In this document: piece after piece, positions 34,742-43,603 of the stretch
How the letters are laid out: every line of letters begins with the position of its first letter
Numbering within the stretch: position 1 is the first letter of the stretch
Program-made: the position numbers and the translations under genes
Assembly (NCBI RefSeq): GCF_014196535.1
Contig: NZ_JACIDU010000016.1
Location: forward strand, 1 to 64,000
Reading direction: 5' to 3'
DNA length: 64,000 nucleotides
DNA from: Allorhizobium borbori
GTDB taxonomy: Bacteria; Pseudomonadota; Alphaproteobacteria; Rhizobiales; Rhizobiaceae
Notes under the pieces: generated by a model
What the model was told of the DNA's origin: nothing
The model's input: the letters and a program-made list of their open reading frames with translations, nothing else
The model's database searches: none

Positions 34742-35704
34742 ATGAAATATAGCGGCTATATCCTTCTCGCCATTGTCTGGCTTGCCCTGCCCTTCGTACT
34801 CGAACGTCATGCGATCGACCTGCTCGTCTTCTGCGGTTTCTACGCCGTGGCCGGCGCGGGTGTCGGTTTTCTGCTCGGCCAGGGCGGCATCGTCAATCTC
34901 GGTCAGGCCGCGTTTTACGGGCTCGGCGCCTATAGCAGCGCCTACTGCACGGTCCAGCTCGGCCTGCCGGCTCCTGTCGGCATTCTTACAGGCGTTGTGG
35001 TTTCGCTTTGCCTTGCCTTCCTCATCGGACGGCCGATCCTGCGCCTCAGCGGCTATTTCCTCGCGCTCGCCACGCTTGCGCTCGGCATCATCTGCTCCAA
35101 CCTGTTCTACGAGGCGGAGTTCATCACCGGCGGCACGCTCGGCATTCCGGGCGTCCCGAAACTGTCCGTACTCGGCTTTGCGCTCGACACGCCGACGAAG
35201 TTCTACTTTCTCATATGGCCGGTGGCGGTGCTTTGCGTCCTTTCCATGCGCAGCCTGATGTCGAGCCGTATCGGTCTGGCCATGCAGGCCATGCGCGACG
35301 CGCCGGAAGCCGCCATGGTGCTGGCCATCGATATTTCACGGCTGAAGCTGTGGATGTTCCTGATCTCCAGTGTGCTGGGCTCGGTGGCGGGCAGCCTGTT
35401 CGCTCACTATGTCGGCTTCGTCAATGTCGACAGTTTCGGCGTGGAGCGTTCGATCTTCTTCCTGCTCGTGCCCGTCATCGGCGGCGCGGCCAGTCCGGCG
35501 GGTGTGCTGGTTGGGGCGCTGTTCGTCGGCCTCGTACCCGAGGCGCTGAGCGTTCTGGGCGATATTCACCGCGTGCTGTTCGGTCTCGCGCTCGTCGCCA
35601 CAGTCGTCTTCTTCCCGGACGGGTTGATCGGTCTTCTGAAGCGCCTCGCCGATACCTGCATTCCCGCCCGCCGACAGGCTCTCAAGATGGAGCAAAGCCG
35701 ATGA
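34742..35704 (+). CDS. Branched-chain-type ABC permease LivM, importer 1
   Basis: A 320-residue permease starting MKYSGYILLAIVWLALPF. GVGFLLGQGGIVNLGQAAFYGLGAY near residues 38-62 is the LivM signature, and SVLGSVAGSLFAHYVGFVN and VPVIGGAASPAGVLVGALF lie in the C-terminal half. The ATG at 34742 has GGGAGG 8 nt upstream; an in-frame ATG at 34700 inside livH is unlikely. Its stop overlaps the next gene's start (ATGA). Confidence 0.9.
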   Translation: MKYSGYILLAIVWLALPFVLERHAIDLLVFCGFYAVAGAGVGFLLGQGGIVNLGQAAFYGLGAYSSAYCTVQLGLPAPVGILTGVVVSLCLAFLIGRPILRLSGYFLALATLALGIICSNLFYEAEFITGGTLGIPGVPKLSVLGFALDTPTKFYFLIWPVAVLCVLSMRSLMSSRIGLAMQAMRDAPEAAMVLAIDISRLKLWMFLISSVLGSVAGSLFAHYVGFVNVDSFGVERSIFFLLVPVIGGAASPAGVLVGALFVGLVPEALSVLGDIHRVLFGLALVATVVFFPDGLIGLLKRLADTCIPARRQALKMEQSR

Positions 35705-36462
35705 CATCAGCCCCTCTTCTCGAACTGTCCGAAGTCGGCAAGAATTTCGGCGGTTTTGCCGCGCTGAAAGCCGTTTCCTTCACCGTTCCCACCGGCGGGA
35801 TTACCGGATTGATGGGCCCCAACGGCTCCGGCAAGACGACGCTGTTCAACATCATTTCCGGCTTTATCGCACCGAGCAACGGCACTGTCGCCTATCGCGG
35901 CAAGGCCATCGGGCACCAGTCGGTTCAAGAGCGCAGCCTTGACGGACTGGTGCGAACGTTCCAGACGCCCAAGGTATTCGAAAGACTGACGGTTGTGGAA
36001 AACGTCATGACCGGTGCCTACAAGAAAACCAGGTCCGGCCTGATGGCCGGACTTCTCAATACGCCGGCCTCTCGCCGCGAGATCGACGCGACCCGCGAAG
36101 CGGCGCTGGCCACCTGCCGCAAGTTCGACCTCGGCGCGGTTGCCGGCAAACAGGCCTCGCTTCTGCCTGCGGGTCAGCGGCGATTGCTGGAGCTTGCCCG
36201 CGCCTATCAGGGCGATCCGCAACTGCTGTTGCTGGATGAGCCGTCTTCGGGCCTCACTACCACGGAAATCGAGGCGATGACCGACAAGCTCCGGCTGATC
36301 GCCTCTGAAGGCATAACGATCCTGATCGTCTCGCACGACATGGACCTGATGGGTATTGCCGAAAACATCCATGTTCTCGATTTCGGGCGCATCATCTGCT
36401 CTGGCAGCATGGCCGAAGTGCAGGAGAACACCGCCGTGCGCGAAGCCTATCTGGGAGTTTGA
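35701..36462 (+). CDS. Branched-chain-type ABC ATPase LivG, importer 1
   Basis: A 253-residue ATPase with Walker A GPNGSGKTTLFN (about 38-49), VRTFQTPKVFERLTVVENV, a LivG-type degenerate signature LLPAGQRRLLELARAY, Walker B QLLLLDEPSSGL and a switch His in VSHDMDL. The start at 35701 overlaps livM by 4 nt and is the first ATG that gives a family-length protein. Confidence 0.92.
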   Translation: MTSAPLLELSEVGKNFGGFAALKAVSFTVPTGGITGLMGPNGSGKTTLFNIISGFIAPSNGTVAYRGKAIGHQSVQERSLDGLVRTFQTPKVFERLTVVENVMTGAYKKTRSGLMAGLLNTPASRREIDATREAALATCRKFDLGAVAGKQASLLPAGQRRLLELARAYQGDPQLLLLDEPSSGLTTTEIEAMTDKLRLIASEGITILIVSHDMDLMGIAENIHVLDFGRIICSGSMAEVQENTAVREAYLGV

Positions 36463-36466
36463 CGCC

Positions 36467-37180
36467 ATGTTGACCGTAAGCAATCTGACCGCCGGCTATG
36501 GCGTTCCCAATATCCTCCAGGGGCTGGACATAACCGTGAGGCCCGGAGAAATGGTCGGGCTGGTGGGAGCCAACGGCGCGGGAAAGACAACGCTCGTTCG
36601 TGTTCTTGCCGGTCTTCTGCCCGCCCGCGGCGGCTCGATTACCATCAATGGCTCGGACACGACCAACGTTCCGGCCCATGCGCGGCCGAAACTCGGCCTC
36701 GCCATCGTTCTTGAGAACCGCAATCTTTTTGGCGAGCTTACCGTCGCGGAAAATCTGCGGCTGGCTGAACGTGCAGGTGCGAACCGCCCGAAGAAATTCG
36801 ACATTCCACGGATCGTCGAAATGTTTCCCGCGGTTGGTGAAAAAATGGCGGTTCGCTGCGATCTTCTGAGCGGCGGCCAGCAGCAGATGGTTGCTATCGC
36901 CCGTGCTCTCCTGCTTCAGCCCGACGTGGTGATCATGGATGAACCTTCGACGGGCCTTGCACCAAAGGTGGTCAAAGCCATCCTCGAGGTCCTGCGGGGG
37001 TTGTGCAGTGAAGGCATGAGCATAGTTCTGATCGAACAGAACATCGGCATCGCCTCATCGGTCACCCAGCGTGCCTATGTGCTGTCCACCGGGCGCATCG
37101 TCCATCACGTGGCAGACGGCGGCTGGCCCGCGTTTCTTCATGACCCCCATCTCGTGTCCCGCTACCTCGGTCAGCACTAG
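36467..37180 (+). CDS. Branched-chain-type ABC ATPase LivF, importer 1
   Basis: A 237-residue ATPase. Walker A is GANGAGKTTLVR, the signature [16 protein letters not shown] and Walker B VVIMDEPSTGLAP, followed by LIEQNIG. It forms the ATPase heterodimer with the LivG-type protein. The ATG at 36467 follows the previous stop by 4 nt. A clear terminator comes 43 nt after its stop, so this operon ends here. Confidence 0.92.
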   Translation: MLTVSNLTAGYGVPNILQGLDITVRPGEMVGLVGANGAGKTTLVRVLAGLLPARGGSITINGSDTTNVPAHARPKLGLAIVLENRNLFGELTVAENLRLAERAGANRPKKFDIPRIVEMFPAVGEKMAVRCDLLSGGQQQMVAIARALLLQPDVVIMDEPSTGLAPKVVKAILEVLRGLCSEGMSIVLIEQNIGIASSVTQRAYVLSTGRIVHHVADGGWPAFLHDPHLVSRYLGQH

Positions 37181-37222
37181 AAACGCTTCACGCAGGCAGT
37201 CCGGATTTCACGCCATCCACCC

Positions 37223-37260
37223 TATCCGGCAAGACATGCTCTTGCCGGATATTTGTGTTT
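37223..37260 (+). terminator. Rho-independent terminator of importer 1 operon
   Basis: An 11-bp perfect stem (TATCCGGCAAG with CTTGCCGGATA) and a 7-nt loop are followed by TTTGTGTTT. Position 43 nt after the last importer gene fits a transcription stop. This is the most convincing terminator in the window. Confidence 0.85.
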
Positions 37261-37350
37261 CTTCAAATAGTTGCGTGCGATTCAACCGGATTTTTTCTGC
37301 GTTTTCCGGTCACGAAGACGCATCGCCCGATTGACTTTATGCGATACACG

Positions 37351-37369
37351 TGTACCGTATAAAGGTACA
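37351..37369. promoter_or_regulatory. IclR-region operator, copy 5
   Basis: TGTACCGTATAAAGGTACA is a perfect TGTACC-N7-GGTACA inverted repeat matching copies 1-4. Its centre includes TATAAA, a possible -10 element. It lies in the 242-nt stretch between the terminator and the cupin gene, so it probably controls the second importer operon. No other feature was seen between 37261 and 37502. Confidence 0.68.
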
Positions 37370-37502
37370 TTGGTTCTGGGAGGAGCCAATCCAGAAAACC
37401 TGCCGTCTGTCCGTCGCTTCCCGTCAAGCGGCTTACCCTTCCGTGCGCTATTTCAATCGTGGGGATGACGACAGGTTCATGCTGCAGCGAACGGGAGGAA
37501 AC

Positions 37503-37847
37503 ATGTTCGTCAAGCGTTTCGAAGACGCCATACCCTATGAGGCACCCAACCATCGGGGCGTTGTTGGCTTGCGGCTTCAGGGGTTCGAAGAAGGCGGCCC
37601 GAAAAACCAGTGGGTCGGTCTTTCCCAGTTTTTGCCGGGTGGCGGAGCCGGCCCCGACTCCACGCCTTTCGAGAAAGTCTATGTCGTTCTTGAAGGACAT
37701 ATGACGGTCATCGCCAGCGGCCATGAGACCGTTCTCGGCCCACTCGACAGTTGCACGATCCCGCCCGGCGAGGTGCGGGAGATCGAAAACCGCACCAATC
37801 ACATGTGCAAGATGCTTGTCGTCATTCCTTATCCACCTGGAGCCTGA
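37503..37847 (+). CDS. Small cupin-domain protein
   Basis: A 114-residue single-domain cupin. The two cupin motifs are only partly conserved: PDSTPFEKVYVVLEGHMTVIASG near residues 53-75 (motif 1, missing one usual His) and GPLDSCTIPPGEVREIENRTNHMCKMLVV near 80-108 (motif 2 with the His in NHMC). Cupins of this size isomerise, decarboxylate or bind small acids; the reaction cannot be read here. GGGAGG lies 5 nt before the ATG at 37503. It is the first gene after operator copy 5 and 4 nt before the SDR gene. Confidence 0.78.
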   Translation: MFVKRFEDAIPYEAPNHRGVVGLRLQGFEEGGPKNQWVGLSQFLPGGGAGPDSTPFEKVYVVLEGHMTVIASGHETVLGPLDSCTIPPGEVREIENRTNHMCKMLVVIPYPPGA

Positions 37848-37851
37848 CTTC

Positions 37852-38658
37852 GTGACCCAAGATGCCTTTCTCAAGAACCCCGCCGCTCTGTTCGACATTC
37901 GCGGCAAGGTCGCGGTCGTCACCGGTGCTTCCGGCGCTTTCGGTGCGCTGGCGGCGAAGATCCTTGCCGGTGCCGGCGCACATGTCGCCCTTGTCGCGGG
38001 CAATCGGGACGCACTGAAGGAAACGGCTGACGCGTGCCGCGACCTCGGCGCACAGACGCTGGAAATCAACCGCCGTCCGTCCGACGAGGCCGCCTGCGAC
38101 GCGATTGTTGCAGACACCGTCGCGACCTTCGGCCGTATCGATATTCTGGTCGTCGCCTCGGGCAAGAACGACGTTGCCAAGATCAACGACATGTCGCCGG
38201 AACGCTTTCTCGACGTGATGGACGCCAATGTCACGCAAAGCTGGCTGATGACGAGGGCCGCCGGCAAATGCATGATCGAACAGGGCGAAGGCGGCAAGGT
38301 CGTCCTCATGTCGTCGGCACGCGGCCTGCTCGGCCATCCGGCCGGCTACACCGCCTATTGCGCCTCGAAATCGGCAGTCGACGGCATAACCCGGGCGCTC
38401 GGCTGTGAATGGGGCGCGACGGGCATTACCGTCAACGCCATCGCACCGACGGTTTTTCGCTCACCGTTAACCGGTTGGATGTTCGAGGACACCGAACGGG
38501 CAAAAGAAGTCCGTACCGGCTTCCTTGCTCGCGTTCCCAAGGGTCGTCTCGGTGAACCGGAGGATCTGGCCGGCCCGCTGCTCTTCCTGTCGTCAAAAGC
38601 ATCCGACTTCTACACCGGCCACATTCTTTATGCGGATGGTGGCTACACCGCCGGCTAG
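37852..38658 (+). CDS. Short-chain dehydrogenase/reductase
   Basis: A 268-residue classical SDR. NAD(P) motif TGASGAFGALAAK lies near residues 23-35. The usual NNAG is replaced by VASG, and the catalytic triad is present as MSSARG (Ser) with YTAYCASKSAV (Tyr, Lys). The C-terminus YADGGYTAG is typical. The start is a GTG at 37852, with GGAG 10 nt upstream inside the cupin gene; no suitable ATG precedes it. It probably oxidises a hydroxyl group of the compound carried by importer 2. The substrate is unknown. Confidence 0.87.
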   Translation: MTQDAFLKNPAALFDIRGKVAVVTGASGAFGALAAKILAGAGAHVALVAGNRDALKETADACRDLGAQTLEINRRPSDEAACDAIVADTVATFGRIDILVVASGKNDVAKINDMSPERFLDVMDANVTQSWLMTRAAGKCMIEQGEGGKVVLMSSARGLLGHPAGYTAYCASKSAVDGITRALGCEWGATGITVNAIAPTVFRSPLTGWMFEDTERAKEVRTGFLARVPKGRLGEPEDLAGPLLFLSSKASDFYTGHILYADGGYTAG

Positions 38659-38659
38659 C

Positions 38660-38676
38660 CACCGGAAAGTCCGGTG
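38660..38676 (+). repeat. Short hairpin after the SDR gene
   Basis: CACCGGA and TCCGGTG pair perfectly across a 3-nt loop directly after the SDR stop codon. There is no U-tract. The 97-nt gap to the next binding protein contains nothing else recognisable. Confidence 0.4.
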
Positions 38677-38755
38677 CACTGCGTTCGCGGGAGGCGACGC
38701 GGTTGCACCCGCCTTGAGACATTGACATTGCGCCACGCAAATCTGGGAGGATCGC

Positions 38756-40039
38756 ATGCGTTTCGTGACTACGGGAACTGGCGGCATCAGCCGCCGAACC
38801 TTCATGCGGGCCGCCGGCACGGCACTGGCAGCCCCGGCCATCCTGCACATGACCCGGGCCTACGCGGCAACGCCGACCATCAAGGTCGGTCACGTCAGCC
38901 CGACAACCGGCCCGTTGGCAGGCTTCGCGGAAGCCAACGACTATATTCTGAAGGGTATCGCCAAATCGCTGTCGTCGATCGACAATAACGGCAAGTCCTG
39001 GACGGTGGAAATCATTTCCAAGGATAGCCAGTCGAACCCGAACCGCGCTGCGGAAGTGGCCGCCGACCTTATCCTGAAGGACGAGGTCGACATTATCGTC
39101 GCAGCCTCGACGCCCGATACCGTCAATCCGGTTTCAGATCAGGCCGAGGTCAATGGCATGCCCTGCATTACCACGGACTGCCCTTGGCAGCCCTATTTCT
39201 TCGGCCGCAACGGCAAGCCGGATCAGGGCTTCGAATCCACCTACCACTTCTTCTGGGGGCTTGAGGATGTGATCGCCTCCTTCCTCGCGCTGTGGGACCA
39301 TCCGGGCGTGGCCAAAAAGGTCGGCGGGCTGTTTCCCAACGATGCCGATGGCAATGCCTGGGGCGACCCGGAACGCGGTTTCCCCAAGCCGCTCAAGGAT
39401 GCAGGCTACACGCTGAGCGACACGGGTCGATACCAGCCGATGTCCGATGATTTTTCGGCGCAGATTTCCGCATTCAAGGCAGCGGGTGTGGAAATCGTCG
39501 CCGGCAACATGATCCCGCCCGACTTCGCCACTTTCTGGAGCCAGGCCGGGCAGCAAGGCCTGAAGCCCCGCATCGTCACCATTGGTAAAGCGCTCCTCTT
39601 CCCGTCCGTCATCGCCTCGCTCGGCGAACGGGGGATCGGCCTTTCCTCTGAAATCTGGTGGTCACCCAACCATCCTTACGCCTCCAGCCTGACCGGTGAA
39701 ACGTCGCGGCAACTGGCCGAGGGCTATCAGAACGCCACGTCCAGGCCGTGGACACAGCCAATCGGCTTCAAGCACGCGCTGTTCGAAGTCGTCGCTGACG
39801 TCGTCCGTCGCGCCGACGACCTTGACGATCCCGCGGCCATTATCGAGGCGATCCGTGCAACAGCGATGAAGACAATCGTCGGCCCGGTCGACTGGTCCAG
39901 GGGACCGGTCAAGAACGTGACAAAGACACCGCTGGTCGCCGGCCAGTGGCAGAGCACTGGCGGCAAGGCAGAACTCATCATCACCACCAACAAGACCGCG
40001 CCCGACATTCCGGTCGGCGGCGAACTGAAGCTCCTTTGA
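38756..40039 (+). CDS. Branched-chain-type ABC transporter binding protein, importer 2 (Tat-exported)
   Basis: A 427-residue binding protein of the HAAT class with a clear twin-arginine signal SRRTFMRAAGTALAAPAIL (residues 12-30) ending near AYAA. The mature part has TIKVGHVSPTTGPLAGFAEA, SQSNPNRAAEVAADLI and PGVAKKVGGLFPNDADGNAW. At 427 residues it is longer than importer 1's protein. The two share the fold but are not close copies, so they probably bind different ligands. GGGAGG lies 5-6 nt before the ATG. Confidence 0.9.
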   Translation: MRFVTTGTGGISRRTFMRAAGTALAAPAILHMTRAYAATPTIKVGHVSPTTGPLAGFAEANDYILKGIAKSLSSIDNNGKSWTVEIISKDSQSNPNRAAEVAADLILKDEVDIIVAASTPDTVNPVSDQAEVNGMPCITTDCPWQPYFFGRNGKPDQGFESTYHFFWGLEDVIASFLALWDHPGVAKKVGGLFPNDADGNAWGDPERGFPKPLKDAGYTLSDTGRYQPMSDDFSAQISAFKAAGVEIVAGNMIPPDFATFWSQAGQQGLKPRIVTIGKALLFPSVIASLGERGIGLSSEIWWSPNHPYASSLTGETSRQLAEGYQNATSRPWTQPIGFKHALFEVVADVVRRADDLDDPAAIIEAIRATAMKTIVGPVDWSRGPVKNVTKTPLVAGQWQSTGGKAELIITTNKTAPDIPVGGELKLL

Positions 40040-40053
40040 CCCCCGCACCCTGG

Positions 40054-40075
40054 GCCGTCCGGCTATTCGGACGGC
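40054..40075 (+). repeat. Intra-operon hairpin after importer 2 binding-protein gene
   Basis: A perfect 8-bp stem (GCCGTCCG with CGGACGGC) and a 6-nt loop begin 14 nt after the stop codon. No U-tract follows. The position matches the hairpins after the other two sugar-binding-protein genes. Confidence 0.55.
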
Positions 40076-40094
40076 TCCTATCGGAGACCTGGGA

Positions 40095-40829
40095 ATGACG
40101 ATCATTACACTGGACAGGGTCAGCAAGCGCTACGGCGCCCTGCAGGTGACCGACGCGGTATCATTGGCCCTCGAACGCGGGTCGGCTCTCGGCATCATCG
40201 GCCCCAACGGAGCCGGCAAGACCACGTTGTTCAATCTCATTGCCGGAACGACGCTTGCCGACAGCGGCACGATCCGGTTCGACGGCGAAGATGTGACGCG
40301 CATGCCGGCGCGGCGCCGGTGCCATCGGGGCATTGGCCGCTCGTTCCAGATTCCGCACCCCTTCGTGGGCATGACGACCTATGAAAACGTGCTGGTGGGT
40401 GCCACCTTCGGCGGCCGCCTTTCCGAGCGCGACGCCGCTGCAAAGGCCGTGGACGTGCTGGAACTCACTGGCCTTGCACGAAAAGCCAATGTTCTGGCCG
40501 GGCAGTTGACGCTTCTCGAACGCAAACGCCTGGAGATGGCCCGCGCACTGGCAAGCTCGCCCAGGCTTCTGTTGCTGGACGAGATCGCCGGCGGGCTGAC
40601 GGAGCCCGAATGCGCCGAACTGGTGGATGCGATCCGCAACGTGCGCGCGCAGGGTGTGTCGATCATCTGGATCGAACACGTCGTGCATGCCCTTCTCGCC
40701 GTCGTCGACCGGATCGCCGTGATCGATTTCGGCCGCAAGATTGCCGAGGGCGAGCCGGCGGCGACCATGGCAAGCCCGGAGGTCGCGGCAATCTACATGG
40801 GCATGGAGAGCGAGGCGGCACATGGCTGA
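40095..40829 (+). CDS. Branched-chain-type ABC ATPase LivG, importer 2
   Basis: A 244-residue ATPase with Walker A GPNGAGKTTLFN, GRSFQIPHPFVGMTTYENV, Walker B RLLLLDEIAGGL and the switch His in IEHVVH. The usual signature glycines are lost (LTLLERKRLEMARAL), a common variation in LivG-type subunits. The ribosome site is GGAG upstream of the ATG at 40095. It overlaps the LivF gene by 8 nt. Confidence 0.9.
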   Translation: MTIITLDRVSKRYGALQVTDAVSLALERGSALGIIGPNGAGKTTLFNLIAGTTLADSGTIRFDGEDVTRMPARRRCHRGIGRSFQIPHPFVGMTTYENVLVGATFGGRLSERDAAAKAVDVLELTGLARKANVLAGQLTLLERKRLEMARALASSPRLLLLDEIAGGLTEPECAELVDAIRNVRAQGVSIIWIEHVVHALLAVVDRIAVIDFGRKIAEGEPAATMASPEVAAIYMGMESEAAHG

Positions 40830-41526
40830 GGTTCTTCTCTCCACCCACGGGCTCAAGGCCGGTTATGGTGATTTCCAGGCGCTGTTCGGCATGGACGTCG
40901 CGCTCAATCGAGGCGAGGTTCTGGCACTGATCGGCGCCAACGGCGCTGGCAAGAGCACGCTTCTGAAAGCAATGACAGGGCTTGTCCGATGTCAGCCTGA
41001 CATGGTTCGCTTCAAGGGAGAGCCGATCGGTGGTCAGCGGCCGGATCGCATTGCACGCCATGGCATTGCCATGGTTCCGGAAGGGCGTCGGCTGTTCCGT
41101 TCGCTGACGGTCGAGGAAAACCTCGTGATCGGCGGAGAGCGGGCCCGGAAGGGAGCATGGACGCTGGAACGTATCTACGCCCTTTTCCCAATCCTGAATG
41201 AGCGGCGAAAAAATCCGGGAACGGCGCTTTCCGGCGGCCAGCAGCAGATGGTGGCGATCGGGCGCGCCCTGATGGCAAATCCGGAGGTGATCCTGTTCGA
41301 CGAAATTTCCCTCGGGCTGGCGCCCGTGGTGATCAAGGACATCTACGCCGCGCTACCCGCCATCGTCGAAAGTGGCATCTCGGCCATTCTTGTCGAGCAG
41401 GACGTGTCGCGGGCGCTCGCTGTCTCCAACCGTTTCGCCTGCGTTCAGGAAGGGAAGGTTTCCCTTGCCGGCACGCCATCCCAATTCAGCAGGGCCGAAA
41501 TCACGGCCGCCTATTTCGGAACCTGA
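40822..41526 (+). CDS. Branched-chain-type ABC ATPase LivF, importer 2
   Basis: A 234-residue ATPase starting [19 protein letters not shown]. Walker [13 protein letters not shown], signature [15 protein letters not shown], Walker [14 protein letters not shown] (Ile replacing the usual Pro) and [10 protein letters not shown] are present. The ATG at 40822 overlaps livG by 8 nt; longer in-frame starts inside livG are not needed. Confidence 0.9.
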   Translation: MAEVLLSTHGLKAGYGDFQALFGMDVALNRGEVLALIGANGAGKSTLLKAMTGLVRCQPDMVRFKGEPIGGQRPDRIARHGIAMVPEGRRLFRSLTVEENLVIGGERARKGAWTLERIYALFPILNERRKNPGTALSGGQQQMVAIGRALMANPEVILFDEISLGLAPVVIKDIYAALPAIVESGISAILVEQDVSRALAVSNRFACVQEGKVSLAGTPSQFSRAEITAAYFGT

Positions 41527-41530
41527 AACC

Positions 41531-42394
41531 ATGGACTGGATCAACGCAATCGTGCAGGGCGTCCTGCTCGGCGGGCTTTATGCGCTGTTTGCGGCCGGCC
41601 TGTCGCTCATTTTCGGCGTCATGCGGCTGGTCAACATCGCCCATGGCGACCTGATCGTACTCGCCGCCTATGTAGCGCTTGTGGTCGTTGAAGCCACGGG
41701 CCTGCATCCTTTGCTTTCCGCCATTCTGGTCGTGCCGGTCATGGCGGCGATCGGCTATGGCATGCAGCGTTTCCTGCTGAACCCCACCATCGGCAAGGAC
41801 CTGCTTTCGCCGCTGCTCGTCACCTTCGGCATTTCCGTCATCCTGCAGAACGGATTACTGATCGGCTTTACCGCCGATAGCCGGCGGCTGAGCGCGGGCG
41901 CGCTCGAGACCGCGAGTTTCGAACCGGTAACCGGTCTCACTCTCGGCGTCCTGCCGCTCGCCATGTTCATCATGTCGGTTCTGGTGATCTTCCTGCTGGA
42001 CCATGTGTTCTTTCACACGCGCCTCGGCCGCGCATTCCGCGCGACCTCCGACGATGGCGAGATCGCACAACTGATGATGATCGACCGCCGGCACATATTC
42101 GCCATGGCAATGGCGCTGTCGCTCGGCGTCGTCGCCATTGCCGGCATTTTCCTGGCGATCCGCACCAATTTCGATCCGTCCTCCGGTCCGACGCGACTGA
42201 TCTTCGGGTTCGAGGCCGTGATCATCGGCGGGCTCGGCAATCTGTGGGGCACGCTTGCAGGCGGCATCGTTCTTGGCGTCGCGCAAGCCATCGGCGCCCA
42301 GATATCGCCCGGCTGGCAGATCCTCGCCGGCCACATCGTTTTCTTCCTCGTTCTCGCCGTCAGTCCGCGCGGCCTGTTTCCGAAAATGGATTGA
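41531..42394 (+). CDS. Branched-chain-type ABC permease LivH, importer 2
   Basis: A 287-residue permease opening MDWINAIVQGVLLGGLYALFAAGLSLIFGVMRLVNIAHGDL, the LivH signature. GFEAVIIGGLGNLWGTLAGGIVLG is the C-terminal ATPase-coupling segment. About eight helices are predicted. The ATG at 41531 is 4 nt after the LivF stop. The gene order here (binding protein, G, F, H, M) differs from importer 1 (binding protein, H, M, G, F). Confidence 0.9.
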   Translation: MDWINAIVQGVLLGGLYALFAAGLSLIFGVMRLVNIAHGDLIVLAAYVALVVVEATGLHPLLSAILVVPVMAAIGYGMQRFLLNPTIGKDLLSPLLVTFGISVILQNGLLIGFTADSRRLSAGALETASFEPVTGLTLGVLPLAMFIMSVLVIFLLDHVFFHTRLGRAFRATSDDGEIAQLMMIDRRHIFAMAMALSLGVVAIAGIFLAIRTNFDPSSGPTRLIFGFEAVIIGGLGNLWGTLAGGIVLGVAQAIGAQISPGWQILAGHIVFFLVLAVSPRGLFPKMD

Positions 42395-42399
42395 CCGCC

Positions 42400-43401
42400 A
42401 TGAGCTTCCGTATCGAACGCTTCACCCCCGCCAGCCGCGCTACCGCCATCGTCGCGCTCATTGCCCTGGCTTTTCTCGTGGCCGCGCCATGGCTCACAGG
42501 CCGCGCCAACATCCGTCTTCTCGGCGAGATGTTCTCATTTCTGGCGCTTGCAAGCCTGTGGAACCTGCTTGCTGGCTATTGCGGGCTGGTTTCCGTCGGC
42601 CAGCAGGCTTTCGTCGGCTTTGGCGGCTACATGCTTTTTGCGCTCGCCATCTTCTTGGGTTTCGACCCCCTGCTGGCCATTCCCGTGGCGGGTCTTCTCG
42701 GCGCCGTGCTCGCCATCCCGGTCGGCACGCTTCTGTTCCGGCTGCAGGGCGCCTATTTCGCGATTGGCAGTTGGGTGTTTGCGGAGGTGCTTCGACTGTC
42801 CTTCGCACAGGTTTCCTCGCTCGGTGGCGGTTCCGGGGCCAGCCTGCCGACATCGGTCGTCACCGGCATCGCATCGAACCGCGAATGGCGGGAAATCCTG
42901 ATCTACTGGACCGGGCTCGCACTCGCGGTCGCCGTCCTTCTCATCGTCATCGCCCTGTTGCGCTCAAAGCTTGGGCTGGCGCTCACCGGCCTGCGCGACA
43001 GCGAAATCGCCTCGGAAAGCCTCGGCGTCAATTCCTGGCTCACCAAGATGACAGTGTATGTCAGTGTCGCCGGCCTGACGACGATGATCGGTTCATTCAT
43101 TTTCCTGCAAAAGTTGCGCATCTCGCCCGACGCCGCCTTTAGCGTCAACGACTGGACGGCCTACGTCATTTTCATCGCGGTCATCGGCGGGATTGGCACC
43201 ATCGAGGGACCGATCATCGGCACCATCATCTTCTTCCTGCTGCGAGAAACCCTGGCCGATCTCGGCACGACCTACCTGCTGGTTCTGGGAGCGCTCGCCA
43301 TCCTCGTCATGCTGAAAGCGCCCAGAGGCGTCTGGGGGCTCATCAGCGAAAGGAGCAGGATCTCACTGGTGCCTGTGCGCCGGCAGGTTCGGTTCGATTG
43401 A
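42400..43401 (+). CDS. Branched-chain-type ABC permease LivM, importer 2
   Basis: A 333-residue permease with the LivM signature GYCGLVSVGQQAFVGFGGYMLF near residues 58-79. GLRDSEIASESLGVN and FIAVIGGIGTIEGPIIGTII follow in the C-terminal half. The ATG at 42400 lies 5 nt after livH. It is the last gene of the operon; a weak 6-bp hairpin (43402-43426) follows and the next gene is convergent. Confidence 0.9.
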   Translation: MSFRIERFTPASRATAIVALIALAFLVAAPWLTGRANIRLLGEMFSFLALASLWNLLAGYCGLVSVGQQAFVGFGGYMLFALAIFLGFDPLLAIPVAGLLGAVLAIPVGTLLFRLQGAYFAIGSWVFAEVLRLSFAQVSSLGGGSGASLPTSVVTGIASNREWREILIYWTGLALAVAVLLIVIALLRSKLGLALTGLRDSEIASESLGVNSWLTKMTVYVSVAGLTTMIGSFIFLQKLRISPDAAFSVNDWTAYVIFIAVIGGIGTIEGPIIGTIIFFLLRETLADLGTTYLLVLGALAILVMLKAPRGVWGLISERSRISLVPVRRQVRFD

Positions 43402-43603
43402 GTCAGCGAGTGTTTGATTGGCTGACAGCCCTGAAATGAAACAAGCGACAAATCCGCTTGCGCAAGTTTCATCGCCCCATGACCGCCATCCGCGAATGGA
43501 TCGGGCACCCGCAGGACATCGGCTTGCTCGTGCCTGACGCTGCCGATCGACGCCCTCTCCCGAAAACTATGACATGATAATCAGGGAGAGGGTGAGTGTC
43601 GGC

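Noticed and set aside
43457-43466. CTTGCGCAAG palindrome and weak hairpins in the gap 43402-43603
   Set aside because: Too short and without a U-tract or promoter context to call a terminator or operator with any confidence.
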